From contig NZ_JOGX01000046.1 of the NCBI RefSeq assembly GCF_000719555.1, positions 1 through 51,125 of the forward strand: DNA of 51,125 bases, written 5' to 3'. Positions 1-8,068 of the stretch are shown here, piece after piece. Within the stretch, counting starts at the first letter, position 1. Each line of letters starts with the position of its first letter. The position numbers were made by a program, and so were the translations under genes. Source of the stretch: Streptomyces sp. NRRL F-5727. Lineage in GTDB: Bacteria; Actinomycetota; Actinomycetes; Streptomycetales; Streptomycetaceae. The notes under the pieces are model-generated. The model ran no database searches. It saw only the letters and a list, made by a program, of their open reading frames with translations, and was not told where the DNA came from.

Positions 1-2703
1 GACGCCCGGAGCGGGGCCGCCGCCGCGCTGCCAGCCGTCGCGGTAGGCGGCCATCCGGTCGCGTACCTGCTCGGGCGTCCGCTCCGGCGCGCCGGGGGCG
101 GGGGGCGCCGGGGCGGGGGCCGGGGCGGGCACCTCCCGCAGCTGCGGGACGAGGCTCGCCTGCCGGACGCGGCGGGGCAGTCCGGTGTCGGCGTCGACGC
201 TTCGGGCGCGGTCGGGCGGCGACTGCGGCGGTACGGCGTGGCCTCCGCGCGGCCGCAGGGCGGTCACACCCGCCGGTACGGACTCCGGTACGGCCTCCGG
301 TACGGGTACGGGCGCGGGCGCGGTGTCCGGAACGGGCGCGGGGACGGCCGCGGGGCGCGGCAGAGGCTGCGGTCTGCCCGGTGGCGGCGGGGTGAGGGGG
401 GTACGCGCGGCCTCCGGTGCGGCGGCGGGGGCGCCGGCGAGGGCCTTCGGAGCGGTCGCGGGGGCACGGAGGGGGTCCGGTGGGCCGGCGAAGCGGCGTG
501 CCTCCGCGCGGTGGGCCTCGGCCTGCTCGCGGGCGGCACGCTCCTCGCCCGGCGCGGCGGTCCCCGCGTCGGCGGTGTCCGCGACCGGCGGGAGGGCGCC
601 CTGGAGGAGGTCGGTGGGCAGCAGGACGACGGCGGTGGTGCCGCCGTACGGGGAGGGCCGCAGATGGACCTTGATGCCGTGCCGGGAGGAGAGGCGGCTG
701 ACGACGAAGAGGCCGAGCCGGTCGCTGTCGAAGAGGTCGAGGGCCTCGGACCGGTCGATGCGGGCGTTGGCCTCGGCGAGGCTCTCCTTGCCCATGCCGA
801 GTCCCCGGTCCTCGATCTCCAGGGCGTAGCCGTTGCCGACGGGTTCGCCGCTGACCCGGACCTTGGTGTGGGGCGGGGAGAACTGGGCGGCGTTCTCGAT
901 GAGTTCGGCGAGGAGGTGGGTGAGGTCGGCGACGGCGCCGCCCGCGACGGCGGTCTCAGGGAGCCGGCGCACCTCCACGCGCGTGTAGTCCTCGATCTCG
1001 GAGACGGCGGCGCGAACGACGTTGGTCAGCGGCACCGGCATGCGCCAGGCGCGTCCGGGGGCGGCGCCGGAGAGGATGATCAGGCTCTCAGCGTGCCGTC
1101 GCATCCGGGTGGTGAGGTGGTCGAGGCGGAAGAGGTCGCCGAGTTCGCCGGGGTCGTCGGCGCGCCGCTCCATGCTGTCCAGGAGGTTGAGCTGGCGGTG
1201 GACGAGGACCTGGCTGCGGCGGGCGAGGTTGACGAAGACGCCGGAGATGCCGCTGGCGAGTTCGGCGCGTTCGACGGCCGCGGAGAGGGCGGCCCGGTGG
1301 ACGGTGGTGAGGGCTTCGCCGACCTGGCCGATCTCGTCCTGCGGCACGGGTCCCGGCGGGGCCTCGGCCTGGACGTCGATCTCCTCGCCCGCGCGGAGCC
1401 GGCTCATGGCGGCGGGGAGTTTGCGCCGGGCGATGCCGAGGGCGGTGTTGCGGAGGCTGACGAGTTCGACGACGAGGCCGCGGCCGATCCGGACCGAGAT
1501 GACGAGGGAGGCGGCGACGGCGGCGAGGCCGAGGACGACGGCGGCGCCGGCCGGGCTGAGGATGCCGCCGGCGAAGGGGCCGGTGTCGTCGGCCGTGGCG
1601 GCGCGCGCGTCGCTCTCGACGGCGGCGAGCCCGGTGCGTACGGCGGCGAGGGCGGCGTCCCAGTCGGCGGAGGGCGCGGCCTGGGCGGCGGGCCGGCCGT
1701 CGGCGGCGGCGGCGACCCGGTCCTCGGCGGCGGTGAGCCGGGTGTGGTCGGTGCCGGCGGCGAGCCGGCGCCAGGCGTCCCGCCCGGCCGGCGGCAGGTC
1801 GGCCGTGGCGGAGGCGAGGAGGGTGCGGCGGGTCTCCACGGCGCCGGTGAAGGCGCGTTGGCGGGCGGCGGTCAGCCGGCCGGTGAGGTGGGCGGAGCCG
1901 AGGAGGGCGTCCTCGCGGGCGAGCATCTCGGAGGCGCGGGCGAGTTCGAGGAGCACGCGCGCGTGGGAGCCCTGGCCGGTGTCCTGGATGCCGCTGAGGG
2001 CTCCGCCGACGGCGAAGCCGGCCGAGACCGCGGTGGTGTACTCCGCGTAGACCCGGTCCCACTCACCGCGGCCGTCGGCGGCGGCAGTACGCATCCGGGT
2101 GAGGCCCTGCGCCTCGCGGACGAAGGCGCCGACGCGGTCGGCGACGTCGGGGGGCAGGTCTCCGGAGTCGCCGACGGTGTGGCCGTCGCCGAGCCGGAGC
2201 CGGGCGACGGCCTCGTCGGTGCGGCGGATCCGGTCCTTCAGTTCGGCGGCGCGGCCGGCGCCCGGGGCGGCGATCTGCCGCAGGGCGGCGCGGCGTTCCT
2301 CCTGGAGGGCGGCGACGGCGCCGGACACCGGACCGCGGATGTCGTCGTCGACGCGCTGGAGCTGGCGGATCCGGGCCATGTCCTGGGCGGTGGTGACGGT
2401 GGCGAAGCCCCAGAGGGCGAGGAGCGAGACGACGGGGACCATGAGGAGCGAGACGATCTTGGCGCGCACGGTACGGGGCCGCAGACCGCGTCGCCGGGAG
2501 CCCTCGGCGGGCGCGGCGCCGGTGTCGCTCCCGGGGTCCTCCGCCGGGGCGTCGGCGTCGGCGTCGGCCGGGGTGTCCGGTCCGGCGTCGGCGGGGCGCG
2601 GTTCCGGTTCGTCGGCGGGCGGCCCGGCGTGCGCGCGGCGCCCGCGTGCGGTCGCCGGCGGCGCGGGCGCCACGGCGTCCTGGTTCTTGCGGGGAGTTCG
2701 CAT
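1..2703 (-). CDS. NIT-domain sensor histidine kinase, CvnA-like (3' end outside window)
   Basis: Membrane sensor kinase; 901 residues are visible and the C-terminus lies beyond the left edge. The ATG at 2703 follows an AGGAG site. The order is: disordered N-terminus (1-80), TM1 (about 83-103), extracytoplasmic helical NIT (nitrate/nitrite-sensing type) domain (about 105-375), TM2 (about 379-401), HAMP-like linker, an atypical DHp with LDHLTTRMRRHAES (about 525-540), then an ATPase domain with N-box ELIENAAQFSPP and intact G1 box EDRGLGMG. A Pro/Ala-rich tail follows from about residue 690. The ATPase matches the CvnA kinases elsewhere in this window, so I infer cvnB/C/D lie downstream, left of position 1. 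No receiver gene is adjacent. The ligand is inferred from the domain name only. Confidence 0.85.
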   Translation of the reverse strand, partial: MRTPRKNQDAVAPAPPATARGRRAHAGPPADEPEPRPADAGPDTPADADADAPAEDPGSDTGAAPAEGSRRRGLRPRTVRAKIVSLLMVPVVSLLALWGFATVTTAQDMARIRQLQRVDDDIRGPVSGAVAALQEERRAALRQIAAPGAGRAAELKDRIRRTDEAVARLRLGDGHTVGDSGDLPPDVADRVGAFVREAQGLTRMRTAAADGRGEWDRVYAEYTTAVSAGFAVGGALSGIQDTGQGSHARVLLELARASEMLAREDALLGSAHLTGRLTAARQRAFTGAVETRRTLLASATADLPPAGRDAWRRLAAGTDHTRLTAAEDRVAAAADGRPAAQAAPSADWDAALAAVRTGLAAVESDARAATADDTGPFAGGILSPAGAAVVLGLAAVAASLVISVRIGRGLVVELVSLRNTALGIARRKLPAAMSRLRAGEEIDVQAEAPPGPVPQDEIGQVGEALTTVHRAALSAAVERAELASGISGVFVNLARRSQVLVHRQLNLLDSMERRADDPGELGDLFRLDHLTTRMRRHAESLIILSGAAPGRAWRMPVPLTNVVRAAVSEIEDYTRVEVRRLPETAVAGGAVADLTHLLAELIENAAQFSPPHTKVRVSGEPVGNGYALEIEDRGLGMGKESLAEANARIDRSEALDLFDSDRLGLFVVSRLSSRHGIKVHLRPSPYGGTTAVVLLPTDLLQGALPPVADTADAGTAAPGEERAAREQAEAHRAEARRFAGPPDPLRAPATAPKALAGAPAAAPEAARTPLTPPPPGRPQPLPRPAAVPAPVPDTAPAPVPVPEAVPESVPAGVTALRPRGGHAVPPQSPPDRARSVDADTGLPRRVRQASLVPQLREVPAPAPAPAPPAPGAPERTPEQVRDRMAAYRDGWQRGGGPAPGV

Positions 2704-2775
2704 GGGCTCCTCGTTCCGGCTGGGTGGGGAGGGTCGGGGATCCGGAAGGCGGGTGGGGGGACGGAAGGGGGCGGC

Positions 2776-2860
2776 GGACGGGTGGTCAGGGGCCGGGTGG
2801 CCAAGGCCGGGTGGCCAAGGCGGGGCGGCCAGGGCCGGGTGGCCAGGGCGGAGTGGTCAG
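2776..2860. repeat. 14-bp tandem repeat, six imperfect copies
   Basis: Six copies of a 14-mer of the type GGCCGGGTGGCCAR start at 2776, 2791, 2805, 2819, 2833 and 2847, with one extra G between the first two. The core GGCC-GGGT-GGCC is self-complementary, so each unit can fold into a small stem. The array lies between the MHYT gene and the NIT kinase gene (both minus strand), and the MHYT stop codon (2857-2859) falls inside the last copy. Confidence 0.8.
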
Positions 2861-3693
2861 GGGGTCGGTGTGCGGAGGGGGTCCCGGCCGGCGCGGAAGC
2901 CGGGCGGGGCCACGTCGACCGCGCGCTCGTCCGGTTCGGTGAGGCGTTCGGCGGAGGCGTACGCGGCCCGTTCCCGGGCCGTCGGGGAGAGGGCCACGAA
3001 GGCCGAGGTGATGAAGAGGTACGAGCCGAGGCCGACGGCGAGCGGGAAGATGAACTGCATGACGGTGGCGCCGGGAAGGTCCGCCGAGGAGGGGACGACG
3101 TCGACGCGGACCGCGAACATGCCCGTGTAGTGCATGCTGCTGACGGCCGCTCCCATGACGAGGGAGGCGAGCGCGACCGCGATCGGGGCGTGGATGTTGA
3201 GGGCCGCCCAGAGGGCCGCGGTGGCCGCGACGACCGCGATGGCGACCGAGAGGGCGACGAGCAGGGGGTCGTAGTGGACGGTGCCGTGGAGACGGAGCGC
3301 GGCCATGCCCATGTAGTGCATGCTCGCGACGCCGATCCCGGTCGTCAGGCCGCCGATCAGAAGCGATCGCACGCGGTCGCGTCCGTACCCGACGGCGAAC
3401 ACGCCGACGCCCACGACGCCCATCGCGATGAGGAGGCTGAGGATGGTGAGCGGCACGTTGTAGCGGATGTCGGTGCCGGCGACGCCGAAGCCGAGCATCG
3501 CCACGAAGTGCATCGTCCAGATGCCGGTGCCGATCGCGGAGGCGGCGGTGAGCAGCCAGTTCCGACGCGACCGGCCGGTCGCGTCGAGCGCGCGCACGGT
3601 GCAGCGCAGCCCCAGGGCGGCGCCGATGCAGGCCATCGCGTACGACAGCACAGGTGTCAGCCAGCCGAAGGTGGCGTGGTCCAGGTGTCCCAT
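2857..3693 (-). CDS. MHYT-domain integral membrane sensor
   Basis: A 278-residue, almost entirely hydrophobic protein with about seven membrane segments. It has three repeats of the signature: MHFVAMLGF, MHYMGMAAL and MHYTGMFAV. MHYT domains are proposed to bind copper through the Met/His residues and to sense O2, CO or NO. Here the domain stands alone, without the GGDEF/EAL or kinase output often fused to it, and ends in a short cytoplasmic tail (from about residue 235). It lies upstream of, and on the same strand as, the NIT kinase (153 bp away), so the two could be co-transcribed through the tandem repeat. The sensory role is inferred from the family. Confidence 0.85.
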   Translation of the reverse strand: MGHLDHATFGWLTPVLSYAMACIGAALGLRCTVRALDATGRSRRNWLLTAASAIGTGIWTMHFVAMLGFGVAGTDIRYNVPLTILSLLIAMGVVGVGVFAVGYGRDRVRSLLIGGLTTGIGVASMHYMGMAALRLHGTVHYDPLLVALSVAIAVVAATAALWAALNIHAPIAVALASLVMGAAVSSMHYTGMFAVRVDVVPSSADLPGATVMQFIFPLAVGLGSYLFITSAFVALSPTARERAAYASAERLTEPDERAVDVAPPGFRAGRDPLRTPTP

Positions 3694-3789
3694 GACCCGG
3701 GGACGCTAGTGCGCACGTGGGGGCGCACAGGGGGCGCATTTCGAAAGCTGCTGGAATATGACGGAGAGAAGTACCAGATCGATCGGACG

Positions 3790-3816
3790 ACGTTCGAACG
3801 TGCACACAGAACGTTC
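3790..3816. promoter_or_regulatory. Palindromes ACGTTCGAACGT and GAACGTTC in a divergent promoter region
   Basis: A perfect 12-bp palindrome ACGTTCGAACGT (3790-3801) is followed 7 bp later by the 8-bp palindrome GAACGTTC (3809-3816). They lie in the 151-bp gap between the divergently transcribed MHYT and methyltransferase genes. An operator is plausible, but the regulator is unknown. It does not match the spaced GAAC-N4-GTTC LexA box. Confidence 0.35.
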
Positions 3817-3844
3817 ACACCCCGGGGTGGGCGATCATGAGCGT

Positions 3845-4453
3845 ATGAGCGATGACCCCACAGATGTCCGAGCGTTCTTCGCCACCCGCGCGGCCGACTG
3901 GGACAGCCGGTTCCCCGACGACGGCCCCGCCTACGCCGCCGCCGTCGCCGAGCTCGGGCTGCGCCCCGGCGACGCCGTGCTCGACGCGGGCTGCGGCACC
4001 GGCCGGGCGCTGCCCCCGCTGCGTACCGCCGTCGGCCCGTCGGGCACGGTCGTCGGCGCCGACCTCACCCCGGAGATGCTGGCCGAGGCGGTACGCGCCG
4101 GTCGGCGCGGCCCCGGGGGCGCCGGGGCCCTGCTCCTGGCCGACGTCGGCCGGCTGCCGCTCCGGGACGGCGGACTCGACGCGGTCTTCGGCGCGGGCCT
4201 CGTCTCCCACCTGGCCGACCCGGTCGCCGGCCTCCGCGAACTCGCCCGGGTGGTGCGGCCCGGCGGCCGCCTCGCGCTCTTCCACCCCATCGGGCGGGCC
4301 GCCCTCGCCGCCCGGCACGGCCGGCAGATCACCCCGGACGACCTGCGGGCCGAGCCCCGGCTGCGCCCGGCCCTCGCCGAGGCCGGCTGGCGGCTCGTCT
4401 CGTACGTGGACGAGGACGCCCGCTACCTCGCCCTGGCCGTCCGCGAGGGCTGA
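3845..4453 (+). CDS. Class I SAM-dependent methyltransferase
   Basis: A 202-residue Rossmann methyltransferase. Motif I VLDAGCGTGRALPPL (about residues 40-54) binds SAM. VVGADLTPEMLAEA supplies the acidic ribose contact, LPLRDGGLDAVFGAGLVSHL is motif IV, and LRELARVVRPGGRLALFHP is the usual post-IV strand. The N-terminal DWDSRFPDDGPAYAAAV resembles the UbiE/Methyltransf_11 group. The frame is open upstream to 3758, but ATG 3845 gives the normal family length; no strong RBS is visible for either. The substrate cannot be told. It is divergent from the MHYT gene. Confidence 0.8.
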   Translation: MSDDPTDVRAFFATRAADWDSRFPDDGPAYAAAVAELGLRPGDAVLDAGCGTGRALPPLRTAVGPSGTVVGADLTPEMLAEAVRAGRRGPGGAGALLLADVGRLPLRDGGLDAVFGAGLVSHLADPVAGLRELARVVRPGGRLALFHPIGRAALAARHGRQITPDDLRAEPRLRPALAEAGWRLVSYVDEDARYLALAVREG

Positions 4454-4458
4454 GCGCC

Positions 4459-4770
4459 GGGATCACCGCCCTCTTCGAGGAGCGGCGCCACGCGCTGACG
4501 GTCGAGCGCGGCCACGGCAGCGTGGAGCTCTCCCAGGACGGCCCCTCCTCCGACGGCGACACCGTCACCGCGACCGCCGTGCCCGCGCCCGGCTACGTCT
4601 TCACCGACTGGCTGGCCGACGGCGAGCCGGACGGCGGCGGCTAGGAGAACGCCGAGGGCGAGACCGCCGTCACCTTCGAGGAGACCGGCCACACCCAGAC
4701 CGCCGTCCTCGCCCGCGTCGCCGGCCATCCGGACGCGGAGCCCGGCTACGGCTCCGGCGCCGCCGCCCGC
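4459..4770 (+). pseudogene. Remnant of an InlB B-type (bacterial repeat) domain, interrupted by a stop
   Basis: The frame starting near 4459 reads HALTVERGHGSVELSQDG and DTVTATAVPAPGYVFTDW, then an in-frame TAG (4642-4644), then TAVTFEETGHTQTAVLARV. This is the pattern of one divergent InlB B-repeat (Flg_new type): a LTV-G-GSV strand, GDTVTATA-P-GY-FT-W, and a closing TAVLARV-like strand. There is no start codon or RBS and the parent protein is missing. It begins just after the methyltransferase stop, in a different frame. Most likely it is the debris of a secreted surface protein or lyase. The domain assignment is by eye. Confidence 0.45.
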
Positions 4771-4812
4771 TCCTTCCGCTCGCCGGACCGGCCCCCCAAC
4801 GCCCCCTTCTGT

Positions 4813-4860
4813 CCCGGCACTTCACTGTCTACCGTGGAAGTGCCGGGCAGCCCTGCCCGG
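4813..4860 (+). promoter_or_regulatory. Two overlapping, mutually exclusive hairpins before the 4877 gene
   Basis: Hairpin 1 has perfect 11-bp arms CCCGGCACTTC (4813-4823) and GAAGTGCCGGG (4837-4847) with a 13-nt loop. Hairpin 2 has perfect 8-bp arms CCGGGCAG (4843-4850) and CTGCCCGG (4853-4860) with a 2-nt loop. They share 4843-4847, so only one can form. Hairpin 2 reaches into the GGGGAAAGG ribosome-binding site of the next gene. This is attenuator-like in form; hairpin 1 could simply be an operator or terminator. Confidence 0.4.
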
Positions 4861-4876
4861 GGAAAGGCGGCCGGCC

Positions 4877-5191
4877 GTGGCACGGATAGCGGAACGCATG
4901 CGCAAGCTCCTCCCCTCCGCCCGACGCGCGTCCGGGAGCGAGGCCGCCCCACCCCCGGCCCGCTCCGGGCGCCAGGGCCGCAACCTCTTCGAGGCCGCGG
5001 CCGTCTATGTGGCCGCCTGCGCCGAGAACGACCAGGACCGGATGGACGAGGCCGTCACCTGGGTGGACCCGGGCCAGCTCACCTTCGGCGTCAACGAGCT
5101 GGCCTGCCGCGCCGTGCTCACCCTCGCCCGGGAGCGCAACCAGACGCCCGAGACCGTCGCCCGCTCCCTGCTCGGCGTCAAGGAGCGCTGA
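4877..5191 (+). CDS. Conserved small hypothetical protein
   Basis: A 104-residue protein from GTG 4877, with GGGGAAAGG about 10 bp upstream. A basic N-terminus (MARIAERMRKLLPSARR) and a low-complexity linker lead to a compact helical C-terminal domain (about residues 36-104), NLFEAAAVYVAACAENDQ through ETVARSLLGVKER. Strong codon bias in this frame supports a real gene. There is no signal peptide, membrane segment or motif that I recognise. A pair of alternative hairpins lies directly upstream. Confidence 0.6.
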   Translation: MARIAERMRKLLPSARRASGSEAAPPPARSGRQGRNLFEAAAVYVAACAENDQDRMDEAVTWVDPGQLTFGVNELACRAVLTLARERNQTPETVARSLLGVKER

Positions 5192-5281
5192 GTCTCACAC
5201 GCCGGGGACCCTCGACGCGCGGGTTACTCACTGGTTAAGGTGCGCCGACGATCCGATGGGCAGCGAGATGGGGAGGGTGCC

Positions 5282-6088
5282 GTGGCGGCGACGGAACCGG
5301 CGGCGGGCGAGGACTCGCTCTACGTGCTGACCGCGTGCCTGCTCACGCCCGCGCAGTTCCCGAGCGTGCTCGGCGACGACTACCCGGCGGCCTGCGCCGC
5401 GCTCGGCCTCGAACCGTACGAGGCCGGGTACGGGCTCGTCTTCGGCCAGGACGGGCTCGGCGCCCGCTGGACGGTCGTCATCGACGACGTGTCGCTGGTC
5501 GCGGTCGCCATCGCCTCCTGGGACTGCGGCATGGCCTACGACCTCTCGCCCGACGAGGAGTCCGTCGTCGCCGGACTGCCCGGCTGGCCGCTCGCCGTCG
5601 CCACCCGGGCTCCCGGCCTCCCCGACCCGCACGACCCCGAGCCGGAGGACGGCGACCCCGCCCCGCTGGCACCGCCCAGCGGGGACGCCTGGGGCCCCGC
5701 GCAGCGGCGGCTCGGCGCCGACGAGGTGGCCCGGCACTGGCAGGAGTGGCGCGGGCAGATCGAGCCGGGACCCGCGGCCGACCGGCCGGCCGAGACCGCG
5801 CAGGGCGAGCCGACCGGCCCGTACGCGCAGGTGCGCCGCGCGCTGGACGAGCTGCGCGGCTATCTGAAGGAGCCGCCGCCGGTCGGCCGGGTGCGGTCCG
5901 GCTTCGCCGGGGAGGGCGCGCGGATGCTCCGCGCCGACGGCCCCGGCTGGTCACTCGTGGCCCGCACCGACGACATGGCCTTCGTCCTGCTCGACGACTA
6001 TCCGCGCGAGGTGCTGCCGGTGGCCCGGGGTGCCCGGCTGCCCGCTCTCCTCGAAGGGCTCGACGCACTCGCCGTACGCCCCTCCTGA
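5282..6088 (+). CDS. Conserved hypothetical protein
   Basis: GTG 5282 follows GGGAGGGT, which makes it a better start than the in-frame codon at 5240; the product is 268 residues. It is acidic and soluble. Residues 10-90 (SLYVLTACLLTPAQF through WDCGMAYDLSPDE) and 185-265 (GRVRSGFAGEGARMLRADG, SLVARTDDMAFVLLD) look like two alpha/beta modules joined by a Pro/Glu-rich linker. I recognise no family. It stands alone between the 4877 gene and the convergent MOSC gene. Confidence 0.6.
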   Translation: MAATEPAAGEDSLYVLTACLLTPAQFPSVLGDDYPAACAALGLEPYEAGYGLVFGQDGLGARWTVVIDDVSLVAVAIASWDCGMAYDLSPDEESVVAGLPGWPLAVATRAPGLPDPHDPEPEDGDPAPLAPPSGDAWGPAQRRLGADEVARHWQEWRGQIEPGPAADRPAETAQGEPTGPYAQVRRALDELRGYLKEPPPVGRVRSGFAGEGARMLRADGPGWSLVARTDDMAFVLLDDYPREVLPVARGARLPALLEGLDALAVRPS

Positions 6089-6106
6089 GGCGGTGCGCCG
6101 GCGGGC

Positions 6107-6652
6107 TCAGACCCGGTCGAGCGGGCGGTGTGGTTCGGCCGGCAGCTCGACGGCGACCGGGTCGCCGGGGCGGACCTCGCCGCCGGCCAGCACGATGCCC
6201 ATGATCCCGGCCTTGCGGACGACCTCGCCGTCGGCGTCCCGGCCCACGACCTGCTTGAGCAGGCCGTGGCTGAAGTCGTCGATCTGGGCGCACGGGTTGC
6301 GCAGACCGGTGACCTCGACGACGGCCTCGGCGCCGAGGCGGAGGAGGGTGCCGGTGGGCAGGGCGAGCAGGTCGATGCCGCGGGTCGTGACGTTCTCGCC
6401 GAGGTCTCCCGGGGCCACCTCGAAGCCGGCCTCGGCGACCTCGTCGAAGAGCTCGGACTGGATGAGGTGGACCTGCCGCAGGTTCGGCTGGGTCGGGTCC
6501 TGGGCCACCCGGGAGCGGTGCTTGACGGTGACGCCGGCGTGGACGTCGCCCTCGACACCGAGCCCGGCGAGGAGCGTGATCGAGGCGCGGTTGGGCTTGC
6601 TGAAGGAGTAGGTGCCGTTGCTGCTGACCGTGGTGACGGTGCCGTCGCCCAT
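6107..6652 (-). CDS. MOSC-domain protein
   Basis: A 181-residue single-domain protein of the MOSC (molybdenum cofactor sulfurase C-terminal) family. These all-beta proteins carry or transfer sulfur or bind Moco/Fe-S partners. It shows GLGVEGDVHAG (31-41), GDLGENVTTRG (82-92) and the conserved cysteine in TGLRNPCAQID (Cys121), the proposed sulfur carrier. It resembles stand-alone YiiM-like MOSC proteins, which support N-hydroxylated-base reduction. No molybdoenzyme is adjacent, so the partner is unknown. Confidence 0.85.
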   Translation of the reverse strand: MGDGTVTTVSSNGTYSFSKPNRASITLLAGLGVEGDVHAGVTVKHRSRVAQDPTQPNLRQVHLIQSELFDEVAEAGFEVAPGDLGENVTTRGIDLLALPTGTLLRLGAEAVVEVTGLRNPCAQIDDFSHGLLKQVVGRDADGEVVRKAGIMGIVLAGGEVRPGDPVAVELPAEPHRPLDRV

Positions 6653-6700
6653 GTGGGAGACCCCCCTGGTTCTCTGCGGTGCCGGCTGACTCGTTCGACC

Positions 6701-7792
6701 CTACTCCGGGCGTCGTGCCTGCTCCTCGCGGAGGGTGGCGCCCACCTCGTGGAGGTGACCGAGGGCCTGCCGGTAGGAGTCGACGAAGCCGGTCTCGGTG
6801 TACGGGATGCCCAGGGCCCGGCAGTGCGCGCGGACGGCGGGCTGGGCGAGCCGCAGGTGGGGGCGGGGCATCGACGGGAAGAGGTGGTGCTCGACCTGGT
6901 AGTTGAGGCCGCCGAGGAACCAGTCGGTGAGGGCGCCGCCCCGGATGTTCCGGGAGGTCAGCACCTGCCGGCGCAGATGGCCCCAGCTCTCGCCGTCCTC
7001 GTGCTGGTCGGGCCGGTCCATGCCCTTGTGGTTGGGGGCGAAGGCCATGCCGAGGTGGACGCCGAGCAGCATCTGGTGGACGAGCGCGAAGACCAGCGCC
7101 TGGAGCGGCGTGAGGGCGGTGAGGAGCAGCGCCGCGTACCCGGCGAAGTGGAGCAGCAGCAGGGCGCCCTCGGTGAGGCGCTCGCGCCGGGTGCGGTACG
7201 GGCCGTCCTTGGCGAGCAGGGCCTGGACGCCGTACAGCTTGAGCGCGAGGCCCTCCAGGGTGGTCAGCGGGAAGAACAGCAGGGCCTGGTGGCGGGTGAG
7301 GAAGCCGCGCAGGCCGGTGCGGCCGGCGGTCTGGTGCTCGGCGAAGACGAGGACGTCGGCGGCGACGTCCGGGTCCTTGTCGAGGTGGTTGGGGTGGGCG
7401 TGGTGCCGGTTGTGCTTGTCGTTCCACCACTCGCGGCTCATGCCGAGGAGCAGGTTGGCGTGGACGAGCTGGACGGCGCGCCCGGCCCGGCGGTCCGCGG
7501 TGACCTGGGAGTGCCCGGCGTCGTGGGCGGTGAAGGCGGCGCGGGCCGAGAGCACCGCGAGGGGCACCGCGAGCAGGACGGACCACCAGGTCGGGCCGGC
7601 CAGGAGGAGGCCGCCGACGACGGCGGCGATCCCGAGGAGGGTGAGGGCGATGTCCCGGGCGTACCAGCCGGGACGGTGGTCGAGCAGCCCCTGGTCCCTC
7701 ACCGTGCGCAGGAGCGGGGAGAACTCGCTGCCGCCGCGCCGCGGCCGGGCGACGGGCGCCGGTGCGGGGGCGGGGGCGATGGCCTGGGACAT
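6701..7792 (-). CDS. Membrane fatty-acid desaturase (acyl-lipid/acyl-CoA type)
   Basis: A 363-residue di-iron membrane desaturase with the three histidine boxes: HDAGH (90-94), HNRHH (127-131) and QVEHH (about 299-303). Hydrophobic pairs at about 48-66 and 69-85 and two more around 190-230 fit the four-TM fold. The QxxHH third box is typical of front-end/omega acyl-lipid desaturases such as mycobacterial DesA3-like and actinobacterial linoleoyl-CoA desaturase-like proteins. No paired ferredoxin reductase is adjacent. It is divergent from the SNF2 gene across a structured 276-bp gap. Confidence 0.9.
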   Translation of the reverse strand: MSQAIAPAPAPAPVARPRRGGSEFSPLLRTVRDQGLLDHRPGWYARDIALTLLGIAAVVGGLLLAGPTWWSVLLAVPLAVLSARAAFTAHDAGHSQVTADRRAGRAVQLVHANLLLGMSREWWNDKHNRHHAHPNHLDKDPDVAADVLVFAEHQTAGRTGLRGFLTRHQALLFFPLTTLEGLALKLYGVQALLAKDGPYRTRRERLTEGALLLLHFAGYAALLLTALTPLQALVFALVHQMLLGVHLGMAFAPNHKGMDRPDQHEDGESWGHLRRQVLTSRNIRGGALTDWFLGGLNYQVEHHLFPSMPRPHLRLAQPAVRAHCRALGIPYTETGFVDSYRQALGHLHEVGATLREEQARRPE

Positions 7793-7931
7793 GGAGGGGC
7801 TCCGGCTTCTGTGAGGCGGGGGCGGCTGCCGTCCGCACCGAGGGGGCGGCGGCGGTCTTCACGGTAGGGATCGGTGACGGTCCGGAACCATGGCGTCACC
7901 ACCCGGCCCGCGGCGGGGGCGGGCCGGGGCC

Positions 7932-7966
7932 CGGGGGTGGGGCGTTCCCCACCCCCGATTCGGGGG
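7932..7966 (+). promoter_or_regulatory. Overlapping strong hairpins in the leader of the SNF2 gene
   Basis: Perfect 11-bp arms CGGGGGTGGGG (7932-7942) and CCCCACCCCCG (7947-7957) close a CGTT tetraloop. The right arm also pairs with downstream sequence: CCCCCG (7952-7957), loop ATT, CGGGGG (7961-7966). Only one hairpin can form at a time. This lies about 100 nt before the SNF2 start in a divergent promoter region, where an ordinary terminator is not expected. Confidence 0.4.
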
Positions 7967-8068
7967 CTGTGCACATGTGTCGGGCGTCACGCACGGATGG
8001 GCGTGGTCGGCGGCACGCGTGAGGTAGGGTCGGCCGCTCGGTCTCACCGGCAGTCATATGTGGGGAAT

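Noticed and set aside
2776..2860. Tandem repeat as a CRISPR array
   Set aside because: Units are 14 bp and contiguous with no unique spacers, and there are no cas genes.
3790..3816. LexA/SOS box
   Set aside because: The half-sites GAAC and GTTC are adjacent or wrongly spaced; the actinobacterial box needs a 4-bp spacer.
238..3840. A plus-strand open frame of 1200 codons antisense to the NIT kinase and MHYT genes
   Set aside because: Product is Gly/Asp/Val-rich low complexity without domains. The opposite strand encodes clear sensor proteins. Such frames are a by-product of GC-rich codon bias.
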